Assembly: GCF_049243985.1 (NCBI RefSeq)
Contig: NC_135382.1
Location: 22,796,990 to 22,860,989 of the forward strand
Length of the DNA: 64,000 nt
Source: Paroedura picta
Lineage: Eukaryota > Chordata > Lepidosauria > Squamata > Gekkonidae
Direction of reading: 5' to 3'
The position numbers and the translations under genes were made by a program. This document shows positions 1 to 12,351 of this stretch, in pieces (positions within the stretch are counted from its first letter, which is position 1; each line of letters opens with the position of its first letter). The notes beneath the pieces are model-generated. The model ran no database searches, was not told the origin of the DNA, and saw only the letters and a list, made by a program, of their open reading frames with translations.

Positions 1-2676
1 CCTTACTGGACAGCTGCCTGCAGCAGAACTGACCTTAGGTAGAGGGGTGGCTTGGTTGGCTGGCTGGCTGCTCCCTCTTCCTCCCCTTCCCCAAATCGTT
101 CTGTTGACACAGACTCCCATGCCAGCAAGTTCCAGAGAATCTGATGCAGGCCCTAATCCTGTTCTGCTGGGAAGGAGTAACATTTATAGTCCTGATGGCA
201 GGCAGGGGCTGGTCATAGAAGGCAAATAATTATTTTTTTTTCCTGTCTGATTCTGAAATTGTTTGGTTAATAGGCACTATTTAAATCAAATAAAGAGACA
301 TAGAATCCAAGCAGTTAGAGGGGTGATGGGGAAAGATTTGTGTTGTGCGTTTTTGTTACTGTGTGTGGTCACGAAGACTCGTGCACCACAGAGTGGATGA
401 GGACCACTTTCCAGTTTGAGCGAAGGTCACAATGGGGTCACCTTGATGGCAGAAAGTCTCCTTCCACGGTACCTGTTTGGGCAACGATGCCCATGTACAT
501 CAATAAGGGGATCTACAGTGACAAGGTGAGGCCCCTGTACAAGCTGGGAAACAATGCTGGGCATCTGGATGTCATGAATTTAGAGGTAGTTTATTGAGGG
601 GAATCATATCTCTCATTCGGAACCTGGCCATAGAGTGTGGATTAAGAGATCCACAAAATGGAGCTAAGGACTAGGGATGGGCATTAACCAAGACAATGTG
701 GTTTGTTTTGGTTGGTGGTTTGTGGCATGCCACCATCGAGAGCCATGAATCATCAAGAGATGAACTAACTGTTTGGGATTGTGATGTAGAGCCCCACCCC
801 CCACAGGTATGCTAGAGACACCAAGCTTTCAGGGGATCTCTGACTGACTCTCCTCTACCTGCCCTCCCAGGTTTAGTGAGGATTGGATTTACGGGGTCCA
901 AATTACAGCACCACCCCTTCCAAAGATGTCCCATCCTCCATTGTCTCTAATAGAGGGGGGGAGTAAAAAAAAAAAAAAGCAAGGGCAGCAGGAGCCCAAG
1001 AGAACAGAACTGACGTCCAAGAGAATCTCTGCAGTAGAAACTTTAAGGGAGACATTCTGGCAAGCCCAGCAGAAACAAGTGGCCAGCCATGAACTGGCCA
1101 AAATTCTTCACAAACTTTGATTTGTGAGTTAGTTCCTGCCTGTCCTTACTAAGGACAGAGAGAAGAGAGTTCTCTAAAAACCTGAAAGTTTGCATAAAAA
1201 CCTGGAATGTTAAAAAACATACACCAGGGCATTTAAAACCTCCAAAATTATAGTAACAACAGCTGTAGCTGTAAGAGAACAGTGCCCACTGAACTCTTAT
1301 TTGATGCCTGGGAAGGGAAAGAGGCAACTGTGAAGGAGGGGATTACAGGAACAAATGAGGGGTCTCCCACAAATCCTTGCAGCTTCCACGCTTGTAATTA
1401 ACAAATTTAAGTATTCATGTCAGGCTTAGATCTCAGATGGCTTGGCCATTCTGATTCACCGTCTTGTAGCATCACAGAGCCACTGGGCTTGCTGCTGTTT
1501 GCTTTTAACTTGCCAGTCCATCCCTGCATGTAACAGTACTACCAGAATGCCCAGCTTAATGGGCATTTGGGGCGACGCAGCAGACAGGATAAAATTCTCA
1601 CCAAAATATGGGTAGTTGGGAGAAAGTTAGATGTGAACTTTGGGGCTGAATTCTGACTCCAATTATAGGTCCAAAGGCATATGTGAAAAAATCGTTTCGT
1701 TCTGACCTGGTGCTTGGGGGACAGTGATGGGACAAGAGAGTCACCATGTAGCCAAGAATGGAGTCCTGGGAATATGCAAGGAAAATGCATGGAGATCTTT
1801 AGAGGGTGTTGGACAGAGACCATCCTAATTACTGCACTGAGCTGGGTTTGCAGTTGGAAATCCAAACCAGTCCCAAATGGACCAATTTAGACTCAGAAAC
1901 TCTTACTGAATCAAAGTGGGGTTACACCCAATTCTGCCCCGTCTCTCTACAGGATCTTCCTCCCAAAATTGGGCACAGACTGGAAAATTATGTTGCAAGG
2001 AAATGAAATGGCCTTGATTCACACAGCTCTATAATAAAGGAACAGATGCAAATTTTAAAAAGACGCTTCTGTTGTAAAGAATCGAAACAGGACTGTTTTA
2101 GAATCTACTCCAAAAATAAAGTGCAGCATTTGAACCAAAGCCTGAAAATAGCCACAAATAGGAAGTAAAGAAAGGAGCATCTTGCAGGGCCCCAAGAGCT
2201 TAAAAGGAGAGAAACCAGCCTTGTTAAGAGATTTTCAACAACTGGGTTGCTGATACATGTTAAAAAACAAGGAAAGGGCAACAATAATCCTTGTTACCTT
2301 GAAACTTGGCTAGCATGATGGCTTGGTTCCCGCTTGCTAACATGGCTATTCCTTAGGTGAGTCCACCACCTGTATCTCTGTGAGAATCTGACAAAGCCAA
2401 GTTCTTAACAGAAGACGTGCCCTGGATAGCATCTCCTGCATTAAGTTTCCCCGCTGAAAGAGATGGATTGTGTTCATAGTGTTGTTTGTCATCTCGTCAA
2501 TAAGGAGAAATGGGCAGTTCCTAAGGCTGCAGGCAGCGTGTTTCCTCTCAGGAAGACTTAGCTGAGCAGGTTTTCTTCTCCACCCTCATTTTAACTAAAA
2601 GCAACTGAGAGGCTAATGAGATGGGAACCATTGTAGTTCACCCTTTACCTCATGGCATTTTGGGTATTTGTCTCTT

Positions 2677-2709
<33 letters not shown>

Positions 2710-2960
2710 GTTGCAATATTCTCTGCAGAGGGTAACTTAAAGATAGCATACGAGTATCTCATTTCCTAATACAGACCATAACAGGTTCAATTAGGAGTGG
2801 AGTTAAATTGGGAAACCCACGTGGGAAAAGGAATCCTTTTCTTCTCTGTGTTGTCCAAATTCAGTTTGTGAGGCCTGGCCATAAAGGCCTTCTGTAGTGT
2901 GGCATTCAGCTGAGAGAAGAGCTAGTGGTCAAAGCTTAACTGCTGGGAACTTGCCCTCAG
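1..2960. other. Intergenic, no gene recognised
   Basis: No exon of BCAR1 (the expected next neighbour) or any other gene could be recognised here. Short open frames (for example 340-597) lack similarity I know. One CA repeat is present. Confidence 0.55.
2680..2706 (+). repeat. (CA)n microsatellite
   Basis: About 13 CA units in intergenic sequence. Confidence 0.95.
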
Positions 2961-2967
2961 CCTAAGT

Positions 2968-3187
2968 GCCAGCCTGGTGGTGTGGTTAAAGAGCAGTGGC
3001 CTCTAATCTGGTGAACCTAGTTCGATTCCCCGCTCCCCAGCCAGCTGAGTGACCTTGGACCAGTCTGCTCTCTCAGAGCGCTCTCAGACCCACCTGCCTC
3101 ACAGGGTGTCTGTTGTGGGGAGAGGAAAGGAAGGCAATTTATGCCACTCTGAGACTCTTGGGTAGTGAAAAGTGGGATACAAAACAT
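2968..3187 (+). mobile_element. tRNA-derived SINE, family 1 (sense)
   Basis: An A-box-like TGTGGTTAAAGAGCAGTGG and a B-box-like AGTTCGATTCCCC, then CCAGCTGAGTGACCTTGG, GGTGTCTGTTGTGGGGAGAG and GGGTAGTGAAAAGTGGG. The same layout recurs through the window. Confidence 0.85.
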
Positions 3188-3809
3188 GAACGTTTCAGGA
3201 GACTGGCAGGTACCTTTAGGTAGGGCCATAAGATCTAGAGTTACAACTCATCTTTAGACTACAGGGATCAGTCTTTCTGGAGACAATGATCTTTTTTGGG
3301 GGGGAGTGGACGGTATGGCATTCTATACTGCTGAGATCCTTCTATCAACACCACCCCCCCGATGGCTCCATCCCAAAATCTCCAGCAATTATTTTATTAT
3401 TTATTTTTATTATTAGAATTATATATCACCCATCCTGGCGAACCAGCTCTGGAGATGTCAGCCTAGCTTGGGAAATTGTAGCCCTAGCGTACAGAATTTC
3501 AAATTTCATTCTCCTTCCAAGGGATAAGGATATACCCCTTTTAGCAATGCAAAAGCCCTGAAGGGGGCCTTTGAAGGAGCAACCTCCAGGAAGGCCTCCT
3601 GAGGCCTTTCTGGCCTGACCACAAAGATGGCGGCCATGTGGGATTCTCAGGCCTTGGCTCCATGCTGTGTGGGCAAAAGGGGTGTGTGTGTGTTTGGAGG
3701 GGGGAGGATGACTGGCTAGGTTGCGCTGCAGCCCAGGTCTGTGTTTAAGCTGTGTTGTGCAGGAGGTAGCATGAAAAAGACACAATCAGGTTGTGAAGGA
3801 AAATAAGCT

Positions 3810-3815
3810 TTTATC
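3810..3815 (-). terminator. Probable polyadenylation signal of copy A (GATAAA variant)
   Basis: GATAAA on the minus strand, about 40 nt after the stop codon. No canonical AATAAA lies between the stop and this site. Copy B carries GATAAA at a comparable distance after its stop, which supports a shared ancestral signal. Confidence 0.5.
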
Positions 3816-3855
3816 AGACTCCCCGCACTCTTCTGCTGTTCCCAGCTCAGGCTGC

Positions 3856-6800
3856 TCAGTTCTCTGCCATGACTTTTTCGGCCCATTCACTGAGGGCACT
3901 GACACGGGCGTACACAGCAGGGGTGGTGATAGAGCAGCGGCTGCTTCCCCAGGACACGATGCCCACCAGCTTCCAGACACCTGCATTCTGGCACACGAGG
4001 GGGCCTCCGGAATCACCCTGCAAGACAACACAGTGGAAACATTGTGAGGGAGGGGGGAGTCCAAGACCATGATCCATCCTTACACTTGGAGCGCCCCCAC
4101 TGGGACGAAGGTATATTTCGTGTCCATCTCTGGGAGGTGCCAGCCCTCTGCTGTCCCTCTCCAAGGGAGAAGGGTGCAAGCGCTCACCATGCACGAAGAG
4201 GAGCCGGCTGCACCCGCACAGATCATCAGGTCCGAAATGTTGCTGCCCCAGGATTCCTTGCATTGCTCATTCGAAAGCAGGGGCAGGGCAGTCTGCTGCA
4301 GCTTGTTGGGGGTTGTGAAGGCTGCAGCAAAGAGAATCGGGTCAGGACACACGGCTTCCGCTTCCGCATTTTCAGTAGCAGCAATAACAAAATGTCACTG
4401 TCCTTGGCCAAAGGCCGTTGCAATACACCAGGGGTAGTCGAACTGCAGCCCTCCAGATGTCCATGGACTACAATTCCCAGGAGCCCCTGCCAGCGAATGC
4501 TGGCAGGGGCTCCTGGGAATTGTAGTCCATGGACATCTGGAGGGCTGCAGTTTGACTACCCCTGCAATACACAAACAACCACAGAAGGAAAAAGAAAACT
4601 GGAAAATACTACAAATAACAGACACAGATGTTAAGACGATGAAGACTCTCCCCGTTTCCCACGCTCAGACACACAAGTACCCAGCTTCCAGCATGCGTGT
4701 CCAAGCAAATGGAACTCTGTCAGTATTTTCCGATTTCAGGGGCATGGAGTTAGGACTTTACTTAGGACAGCTTTTGCTCTAACCTTCCTGGCAGCCAGTG
4801 CATTCTGTTAGCGACATAAGGATCGCTGTCCAGAGGCACAAAAATTGATTTATCGTATTCTGACACGGCAGGATAATTAGGAATTATCCTCATTGAGGAC
4901 TGAGGTTCAACATAAAGTGAGCAGACTAAAATTCATTTCAGAGAAATATTCCTGCAGGGGGGTGTTAAAAGAAAACAGCCCAAGCTGCACGTGCCCCCCT
5001 GTCCCCTTCCCAAGAATTCCCCCTGTCTTTAGTCCTCCCCCCCCTCCCCACGGCTGAAGACTAGCTGTTAGCAAGCAGACCAAGCATACCCCTAGGACCA
5101 GCACGCCCTGCTCGGGGTCACATCAGTGTTTGCAAAGATGACAATCCCAAATCCACATTGAGAGAATGGGAGCAGTGAACTGTTTGCTTATTCCTCTGAA
5201 GGCTCATCTTGGTAAGAACAGGAAATGCCCCGAGAAAAACAAGCCCCTAATTCCCCAAGGACTCTCCACCACCCCAACACACACGCTCCTGGCTGCCCTG
5301 TTCATAGGTCACAACGACTGCATGTACAATCCATGTACAGTGTGCACCTGATTGTTTTTTTAATACAAGTGCTGAGTCGTTCTCGCGTTATGTTCGACTC
5401 ATGCACAGCTAAATGTGATACAGGCTCCACATTGCTCCAGGTATGGTCCCTAGTTTCACCTGCAAACGAACGTGTGTTGGATCTTTTCTTACAGACAGAT
5501 GGATGTAAATACGTGCCAGATGTACGTGTATTCGCTGCAATATAGGGATGGGGCTTCTGGTGAATGCAAAACAAGCCTGCTGGACAACTGCATGGCAGTC
5601 ACACATGCCAGGCTGTAAACTCAGTGAGGTGGAGTGAATGGATGCAGCCAGCAAATCTCAGCTATGTGAGAACAGGAGACAGAGTAGCTCTCCATGTCCC
5701 TGACACAGAGGCCATTTGGAGGACCCCTCAGTCTTTAAGCAGGTAACCCTCTTCTCCAGGGATGGCTTTCAGCACCCCTTTTCGTAGAGCTTTCAGAGTT
5801 CCAACAATTGGCCAACTGCCAACTGGCCAGCCTTGATATGAAGCCAAAATATTGAATAAGGCAGAAGAGGCTGTATCACTTCTGACTGTAATTCAAGGGG
5901 TGGGGTGTCGGTTTTCACCATCAATACAGCAAATTAACATAAGGGGTTTTGCTGCATACAAGAAGATTTTTAAATGTGGGGCAGCCTCTGACAACACGTC
6001 CTGCAATTGGACATGGTACAGTCCTGAACTCTAGCACTGAGGTCTATGTAAAGAGTAGATCAGCTCTTGGCATTCTAGAACAAGCTTAATTAAGTAGTCA
6101 GGCCAGGAGCATATAAAACAGCTTAAAGAAAGAGATGGAATCCCTTTGTTTAAAAGCTTGGGGAGATAACGAACATTTTGACCTGGCATCTAAAGGACAA
6201 TAAGGTAGGTGCCAAGCAAACCTCAAGGGAGAGGGCATACCCAAAGTAAGGTGCCACCACTGAGCAGCCACTGTCTCTTATCCCCACCTGCTTCATGTCC
6301 GTAGTAAGGGACCATGAGAGCAGGGTGTTAGAGGTAGATCTTAACTGGTGGGCTGGGGAATATGAGATGCAACAGTCCCTCAGATACTCTAGTCCCAGAG
6401 CTGTTTTTTGTACTCTGCTTTTTGCTACCCGAAGGAACCTAAAAGTGGCTTACAAACACCTTCCCTTCCTCTTCCCACAACAGACACCCCATGAGGTAGG
6501 TGGGGAACTGTGACTGGCCTAAGGTCACCCAGCTGGCTGCATGTGGAGGAGCAGGGAATCAAACCCGGCTCTCCAGATCAGAGGCCACCCCTCTTAACCA
6601 CTACCCCAAGCTGGCTCTTAAGGCTAAGAACATGTGCTCAGTTTGGAAACAGATGTGCAGTCAAGTACGATTTTGTAGGCCAGCCTAGATCAATGTTAGC
6701 TCCACTTCTCCATCTCCTCTGGAGGTGTCCCTCCCTCCTCCCTGCTACTTCAGAAAGCATTTTACCCTGGGATGTGCTGTGGCCAGGGTCTGCCACCTTT

Positions 6801-9800
6801 GGCAACCAACGCATCTCTCTCAGCCTCAAACTGGGGCCAAACAGCAACCCCCCTGGCTCTGCTGGAGGCAGGGAAGCCTGTGGCCAGACCCACCATTGTA
6901 ACGTGTCTTGCCCCATCCGCTGGTGGCACAGAGGTCACCACTTTTGAACTCATCTGCAGCATCCGTCAGGCACACGGGGGACACCGTGGCGCTTATCTCG
7001 GCAGGCGTGCTCAACTTGATCAGGGCAATGTCATTGTTGATAGCCACGGGGTCCCAGTCTGGGTGGGTAAAGACCTGGTTGGAAAAGAGGCACACTGTGC
7101 ATTAGTCCTGGAGACAGCGATGTGGGGAGGGGGCTTCTATTCTCCTTGCCCTGCCGCTAAGTCTTGTGTCTCAGTGTGTGTTTTTTCACACCAGGGGTGG
7201 TGCTGCACCCTTTGCCCCGTGGTGAAAGAGAGCTGTGAGCAGATTTGCGGAGGAGAGGTCCAAATCACATCTGCAAGACACAGCGAGTAAAGGGAACCTC
7301 CCTACTCAAAGGCAGCCAACCTCTGAAACCCAGCACTAGAAGGCGCTCTGTGCCCTGTTTGTTGGCCCTCCAGGACAACTGGCTGGCTGCTGTGTGAAGC
7401 AGGAGGCTAGACTAGATGGACCGCTAGTCTGAGCCAGCAAGGTGCTTCTTGTGTTCTTACACCCCTCCTTAGTTAGGAACCGGAAGGCTGAGCGACAAGA
7501 ACAATTTTAAAATGCAAATATTTATTACAATAAAGTGCACAAGTTAAAAAATTAAAAACATAGATAATTCACAATTGTATACCATATATCATTTCACCAC
7601 TACACATGGAACTGAGACCAAACGTGTTTCATAGATTCATAGAACTGGAAGGGATCTCCAGGGTCATCCTGTCCAACCCCCTCTACAATGCAGGAAGTCA
7701 CAACTGCCTGCCCACCCACAGTGACCCCAATTTCATGCCCTAGTGACCCCTCCACCAAAGATTTCCAGAATCCAGCCTGGCCTGGAAGAAATTCACCTAT
7801 TATCCCACTCTGTGTCATTGCACCCCCTAAGGTCCCAGTCCTCCACAGCAGGGCTAGTCAACCTGTGGTCCTCCAGATGTTCATGGCCTACAATTCCCAT
7901 GAGCCCCTGCCAGCATTTGCTGCCAGGGGCTCATGGGAATTGTAGGCCATGGACATCTGGAGGACCACAAGTTGACTACCCCTGCTCCACAGGTTCATTT
8001 CCCAAGTCTCCAGGAATTTCCCAACCTAGATTTGGCCATCCTACCCCCATCCCCCACTGAGGCCAGGGTTGACCTGATGGTCCCAAGGAGGGATTCCTGC
8101 AACAAGCGGCTTCCTCTCTGCTGCCTAGCGAGCTACAAGACTTCCTCACCCACCTGTTGAATTCCCAGTTTTTGTATGTTCTCTGCAGAAGAGCTCCGGT
8201 CATGTTCCCCAAGCACTACGACGTTGGACTTCCTGGGGGACAAGACAAAGGCAACCACTTAGGGGCACAGTTAAGGAAACAGCCACCCCAGAGCCAGTTG
8301 CTATGGGCCCTGCACTTCCAGGGCCCCTGCATGGTGCCTCCCACCCCCACCCGCCCCAGATCAGGGCTGTAGCCTTTTTTCTCGCCCATTTTCCCTCTTT
8401 AAAGATACTTGGAGCTCTTTCTACTAGGAGTCCCTCTGCCCTCCTGCTGCAATTGTCCTTTCTAGGGCCCCAGAATCCCTAAACTGGCTCTGATGCTATG
8501 GCTCCGCAAATCCTTAAAGTGCTCATGAGCAGATCAAGGCCCTGTCGCCACTTTGCGGGCCATAGGGAGCCACGGCCACCTTCTCATGCCCTCCTGCCTG
8601 CCGCCCCTTTCAAAGCCCATTTTTAAAATGGGCTTTGATTCTAGTATATGAACATAACATCCAGGTCCACAGTATCGAACTAGCCTTGATTCTGGGAGCC
8701 AAACCACACTGGCAGTTTCTTCTGCTCCAAATCACACACAAACACACACAGACACACACAAGTTGCATCTGGCTCCTTTCTCTTCTTCCCTGTGGAGGTC
8801 CAAAGAGAAGTTGAAACTGAGTAGACACAAGAGCTGGAGACCCCAGGAAGGATAAAACAACCAGGGAACGATTCAGAACAGAAAAGCAGCCAACGGGGAA
8901 AGACTGGGTGTTCTGCCACTACTCCACTCAAAATTGCTTTTCTCCCGAAGCCAATTTCTATTCTTTCTTTTTTTTAAAGAAAGAAATCCAATCAGGACTT
9001 CCTTGCATGCATTTGTTAAGCAATGGCCAGAAACAAATTGGTTTCAGCTCAGTGCGATCCATTTTGGATGGGAGGCAGGCAATTCATCACTGACCAGCAA
9101 CTGGATGCTGGTGCAGCATCAGGAAACAGAACGCTCTGGCCTAGAAGCAGACATATTGTTCAACTGAGGACCATGTTGGTGTCTCCACATGCTTTGGGGG
9201 TCTGCTACCCCTCCCCCCCTGGATAGCTCCCTTGAACGAATATGAGGCCAGTCCAGGAGGGTGAATAGGCATCTAGCCTGGCCCCCTCTCCCATTTTGCA
9301 GCTTGGGTTGTCTGGCTCTTCATGTCCCGCAGCTATCAAGCTGTTTAATGTTTCGTTGGGAACACAGACCCACCGGATGAGGCTGCAGAATGGAAGGCTG
9401 ACCCTCTGGACGAGCTGTGGACCCGCTCAAGGGCAAGACTAAACATTCCCTCTGGCGGGACACAGCCCTTGAGCCCCTGTTTGTCCACCTCTGCTCTCAG
9501 CTAAGGACCCTTGTGAGAAAACTTTCAATTCACCCTTGTCCTGGTTAGACACAGCAGGCAACCCCACCTGGGGCAAAGGGCTGGCTACACTCAAAGTCCT
9601 TTCCCTTGCCGATATTTCTGGGCTTTTAAAAAAATATATGAACAGCGCAGAGGGGCAAAGTCTGTACTCACGTCACCCCGCAGTGGGCAGCGGTCACCAC
9701 CCAGTTCTCGCTGACAAGAGACCCGCCGCAAAAGTGCCAGCCACTCTTCTCCTGCAAAGTAGGCCAATAGAAGGAGATGGTTAGTGTTGCCAATTTCCTG

Positions 9801-10740
9801 GTGGGGGCTGGAGTCCCCCTGGAATTACAGCCAATTCCCCTGGAGATCATGACAGCTCCTGAGCGGGGACTGCACAGCATTCTATCCTACTGAACTCCCT
9901 TTCCTGCTCGGAAACCCATCTTCCCCAGGCACCTGGACTCTGGGCAGGTGCATAAATATTTTGAATAAACAAAAGTGTGGGATTCAAACTATCTCCACTG
10001 GGCAACCTGACTGACCTCCTAGTCAGCTCTCTGCCATCAGAAATGGGGACGGGTCTAAGAACGGGGCAAGGGGGAAAGCAGTGCAGTCCAAAGGATCTGT
10101 ATTTGGAAATAAATCCAAATTCAATGGGATTTGGTCTCTGGTGAGTGTGCTCTGGATTGCAACCGACGTCTGGCAGAGCTAGGAATGGGAGTCAGAGCCC
10201 AAGAAGAGACAAATTGTAAGGAATAAAGAGTATCAGGATCAGTGGGCAATTGAAGCGAGAGGGGCAGTGAATCATTTGTTAAAATGGAAGGGCGTAGGCT
10301 TTGAAGCCCAGATATTTAAGTACAAGTTGGCTGTTCTTGCTCTGTACCTGGAGGCATTCATTCTGTGCTTGATCAGAAGCACTACCCTTTTAAAAGCATA
10401 ATTTTCCAGATCCTGGGGCTCAATTCTGTTTTTCTTCAGAAGGTCCAAACAGGATCCTGAGAAATTCCCAATCCGTTTTTACCTGCAACGAGACCTGCCA
10501 AGGCCAAGATCCGGGCACTGCCTCTTCTCCGTTGACAATGCGAGTGTAGCCGCTGATGACCGGCTCGATCGCAGGGACGCCGCAGTCTGGAAACAACACG
10601 GAATTCATTAGCCGTTCCCCCCATTTCTACACACGGACCACACAGCAGCCACTAGACAAGCTGACCAAACTCCAGCCCACAAACTTACTTTGTGCTGCAC
10701 TGGCGAATACCACACAGCTGAGAAGCCACAAGATACTCAT
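3856..10740 (-). CDS. CTRB: Chymotrypsinogen B-family zymogen, copy A (7 exons, intact, 263 aa)
   Basis: Secreted pancreatic serine protease precursor (family S1A). Coding exons in transcript order: 10689-10740, 10483-10586, 9672-9751, 8154-8232, 6894-7074, 4188-4321, 3856-4017. All introns are GT-AG and the phases agree; the total is 792 nt including the stop, the same length as human CTRB1. Residues 1-18 form a signal peptide (MSILWLLSC...), followed by Cys1 of the activation peptide (CGVPAIEP), an activation site SGYTR|IVNG, and the triad His75 (TAAHC), Asp120 (NNDI) and Ser213 (GDSGGP), which are 57/102/195 in chymotrypsin numbering. Ser189 in SSSCM marks chymotrypsin-type specificity, Met is at 192, and Ala is at 226 (TPAVY), as in B-type chymotrypsins. 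The stretch [13 protein letters not shown] and the PAVY motif recall CTRL, but synteny and the rest of the chain favour CTRB. It is head-to-head with copy B. Family and intactness are seen in the sequence; pancreatic expression is inferred from the family. Confidence 0.95.
4429..4564. mobile_element. Palindromic hAT-type MITE, copy 1
   Basis: Inverted repeat with CAGGGGTAGTC ends and arms of about 66 nt, flanked by a perfect 8-bp duplication CAATACAC (4421-4428 and 4565-4572). It lies in intron 5 of copy A, 107 nt from exon 6. Both arms carry the CCCAGGAGC variant. Confidence 0.92.
6399..6618 (-). mobile_element. tRNA-derived SINE, family 1 (antisense)
   Basis: Reverse complement of the family: CCCACAACAGACACCCCATG, GGTCACCCAGCTGGCTGC, GAATCAAACCCGGCTCTCC, CTTAACCACTACCCC. 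It lies in intron 5 of copy A. Confidence 0.85.
7355..7462 (+). mobile_element. CR1-like LINE 3' end
   Basis: Contains GCAGGAGGCTAGACTAGATGG and ends GTGCTTCTTGTGTTCTTA, a common sauropsid CR1-like tail. It lies in intron 4 of copy A. Confidence 0.6.
7624..7840 (-). mobile_element. CR1 LINE 3' fragment (antisense)
   Basis: Begins ATAGATTCATAGAACTGG followed by GGGATCTCCAGGGTCATCC and TGTCCAACCCCC, the CR1 3' UTR read in reverse. It is followed at once by MITE copy 2. Confidence 0.85.
7849..7984. mobile_element. Palindromic hAT-type MITE, copy 2 (second subfamily)
   Basis: Left end CAGGGCTAGTCAACCTGTGG, right end GACTACCCCTG, perfect 8-bp duplication CTCCACAG (7841-7848, 7985-7992). Both arms share the private change GGCCTACAAT where other copies read GGACTACAAT. 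It lies in intron 4 of copy A. Confidence 0.92.
7993..8043. mobile_element. TTGCCA-type element, end fragment
   Basis: About 50 bp with CTCCAGGAATTTCCCAACC, the right-hand part of the TTGCCA family, directly after MITE copy 2. Confidence 0.45.
9785..9900. mobile_element. TTGCCA-type MITE-like element, partial
   Basis: Starts GTTGCCAATTTCCTGG and continues with the family blocks CCTGGAATTACAGC and CCCCTGGAGATCA. The right half is missing. It lies in intron 2 of copy A. Confidence 0.6.
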
Positions 10741-10787
10741 GCTGGTTCTGAAGGGGACACGTTCAGGAAAGTGGCAGGGGGCACCAT

Positions 10788-10797
10788 CTTTTTTATA
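10788..10797 (-). promoter_or_regulatory. TATA box of chymotrypsinogen copy A
   Basis: TATAAAAAAG on the minus strand, 48-57 nt upstream of the start codon. This predicts a start of transcription near 10760-10767 and a 5' UTR of about 25 nt, typical of compact pancreatic zymogen genes. Confidence 0.75.
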
Positions 10798-10828
10798 CTG
10801 AATGTCCCCAGAAAAAGGGGCAGGGAGC

Positions 10829-10845
10829 CAGCTGCTACTTGGGAA
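10829..10845. promoter_or_regulatory. Possible PTF1-like element (E-box plus TGGGAA box)
   Basis: An E-box CAGCTG (10829-10834) and TGGGAA (10840-10845) are separated by 5 nt, about one helical turn, roughly 35-50 bp upstream of the copy A TATA box. PTF1, the acinar regulator, pairs an E-box with an RBPJ/TC box at such spacing. The relative orientation is not the usual one, so this is only a candidate. Confidence 0.3.
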
Positions 10846-11097
10846 GAAAGAGGCCTGGCCTTTGATAACGTGGTCGATAACTGGCAGGAGCTGGCCACTG
10901 TGCCCACTTGGGGGAAAGGGAAGTTATTTTTAGACAGATCCCAGCTGGAGGGTTTCCACGGTACCATCTTTTAGGGACACTGTAGAAGCCAATCAAGAGT
11001 GTAGAACCCAATGAGGAGTCAAAATGATTCACATTGGGGAGATTTGTATTGTTTTCTTTTGCCCTTCAGGGTGCCATACAAGTCTATCTTGCAGTTC

Positions 11098-11315
11098 TAC
11101 ACTTTATTTTATTTATATCTTGCTTTTCTCCCTGCCAGGGACCAAAACTATCTACATTTCTCTGTCTCCATTTTATCCTCACAACAACCCTGTGAGGTAG
11201 GTAGAGCTGCACAACAGGGACTGGCCCGAGGTCACCAGCAAGCTTCCATGGCAGAGGAGGGATTCAAACCTGGCTCCCCCACATCGCAGTCAGACACCCA
11301 CGACACCATGCTAAA
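11098..11315 (-). mobile_element. MIR/CORE-like tRNA SINE (antisense)
   Basis: CATTTTATCCTCACAACAAC, CCTGTGAGGTAGGTAGAGC, GCAGAGGAGGGATTCAAACC. It lies in the shared CTRB intergenic space. Confidence 0.75.
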
Positions 11316-11753
11316 TGTTGAGGGCCTCTGTAGCTTTATAACTGGCAAAGCTACTGCCTTTAGTTCCAGGAAACCACAAGCCTGGTACAGTAGGTATTTA
11401 TGTGGACCTCGGCTGCCAGTCCACCGGGGAAGAAAACAGGCACAGAACCTGTTCAAAAGGTTCAGCTGAGCAATGGCACCAGATGCAGCTGTGACTGCAG
11501 CTGGAATCCGTGGGCACCCTGTCTCTTGGCTCTGGCAAGTTCTGCAGGGCCTGCAAGACAGAGCTCTTCTGCCAAATTTGTGTCCCCAACTAAACACGAC
11601 CACAGATACATCCTAGCCTGGAACAGAGCTGCTGATGGTGACCAATCTTTGGGAAGTTTGACAAGAACTGACTCTGCCACTGACCATAGAAGCTGCAAAA
11701 GGTTTTAACTGTCTGTTTTATTTTATTATTACTATTTAATAGTTGTTGATTAC

Positions 11754-12060
11754 ATGCCGGTGGTGTAGCGATTAAGAGCAGTGGCTTCTAAACCAGCAAG
11801 CCAGGTTTGATTCCCCGCTCCTCCACATGCAGCCAGCTGGGTGACCTTGGGCATGTCACAGCCCTGATAGCGCTGTTCTCATTGAGCAGTCTCCCTCAGA
11901 GCTCTCTCAAACCCCTCTACCCCACAGGGTGTCTGTTGTGGGGAGAGGAAGGGAAGGCGACTGTACGCCGCTTTGAGACTCCAACTAGAATAGAAAAGTG
12001 GAGTATAAAAACCAACTCCTCCTCCTCCTCTTCTTCTTGTTCTTCTTGTTCTTCTTCTAC
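11754..12060 (+). mobile_element. tRNA-derived SINE, family 1 (sense, full length)
   Basis: GGTGGTGTAGCGATTAAGAG, GGTTTGATTCCCCGCTCC, GGTGTCTGTTGTGGGGAGAG, ending in a CTC/CTT-rich tail. It lies in the shared CTRB intergenic space. Confidence 0.85.
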
Positions 12061-12287
12061 TCTGACATAAGCCAGTTTCAGGAGAGTGGCATAGAAATTT
12101 AATAATTAATAATAATATTAGGCAGAGAGCAGGGCTTGTGAGGAGGACCTTAACTGGTGGGCTGGATAAGATGGGGGATGATCCTTCAAGTACCTTGATC
12201 CCAACCACCACTTTAGGGGTTTAAAGGTTTTTAAAAAATGCCTCCAACAGATGGAAAGTCAGTGCAGATCTTACAGCCCCCATGTTT

Positions 12288-12293
<6 letters not shown>

Positions 12294-12338
<45 letters not shown>
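12294..12338 (+). repeat. (CA)n microsatellite
   Basis: About 22 CA units between the two chymotrypsinogen promoters, beside a TTGCCA-type element. Confidence 0.95.
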
Positions 12339-12339
<1 letters not shown>

Positions 12340-12351
12340 GGTACCCTATGA

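Noticed and set aside
340-597. 85-codon open frame in intergenic DNA ending near a GTGAGG donor-like site
   Set aside because: No recognisable domain or family and no supporting acceptor or neighbour exon; chance open frames of this size are common here.
4044-4634. 196-codon plus-strand open frame
   Set aside because: It runs antisense through exon 6 of copy A and into a MITE; a shadow of real features.
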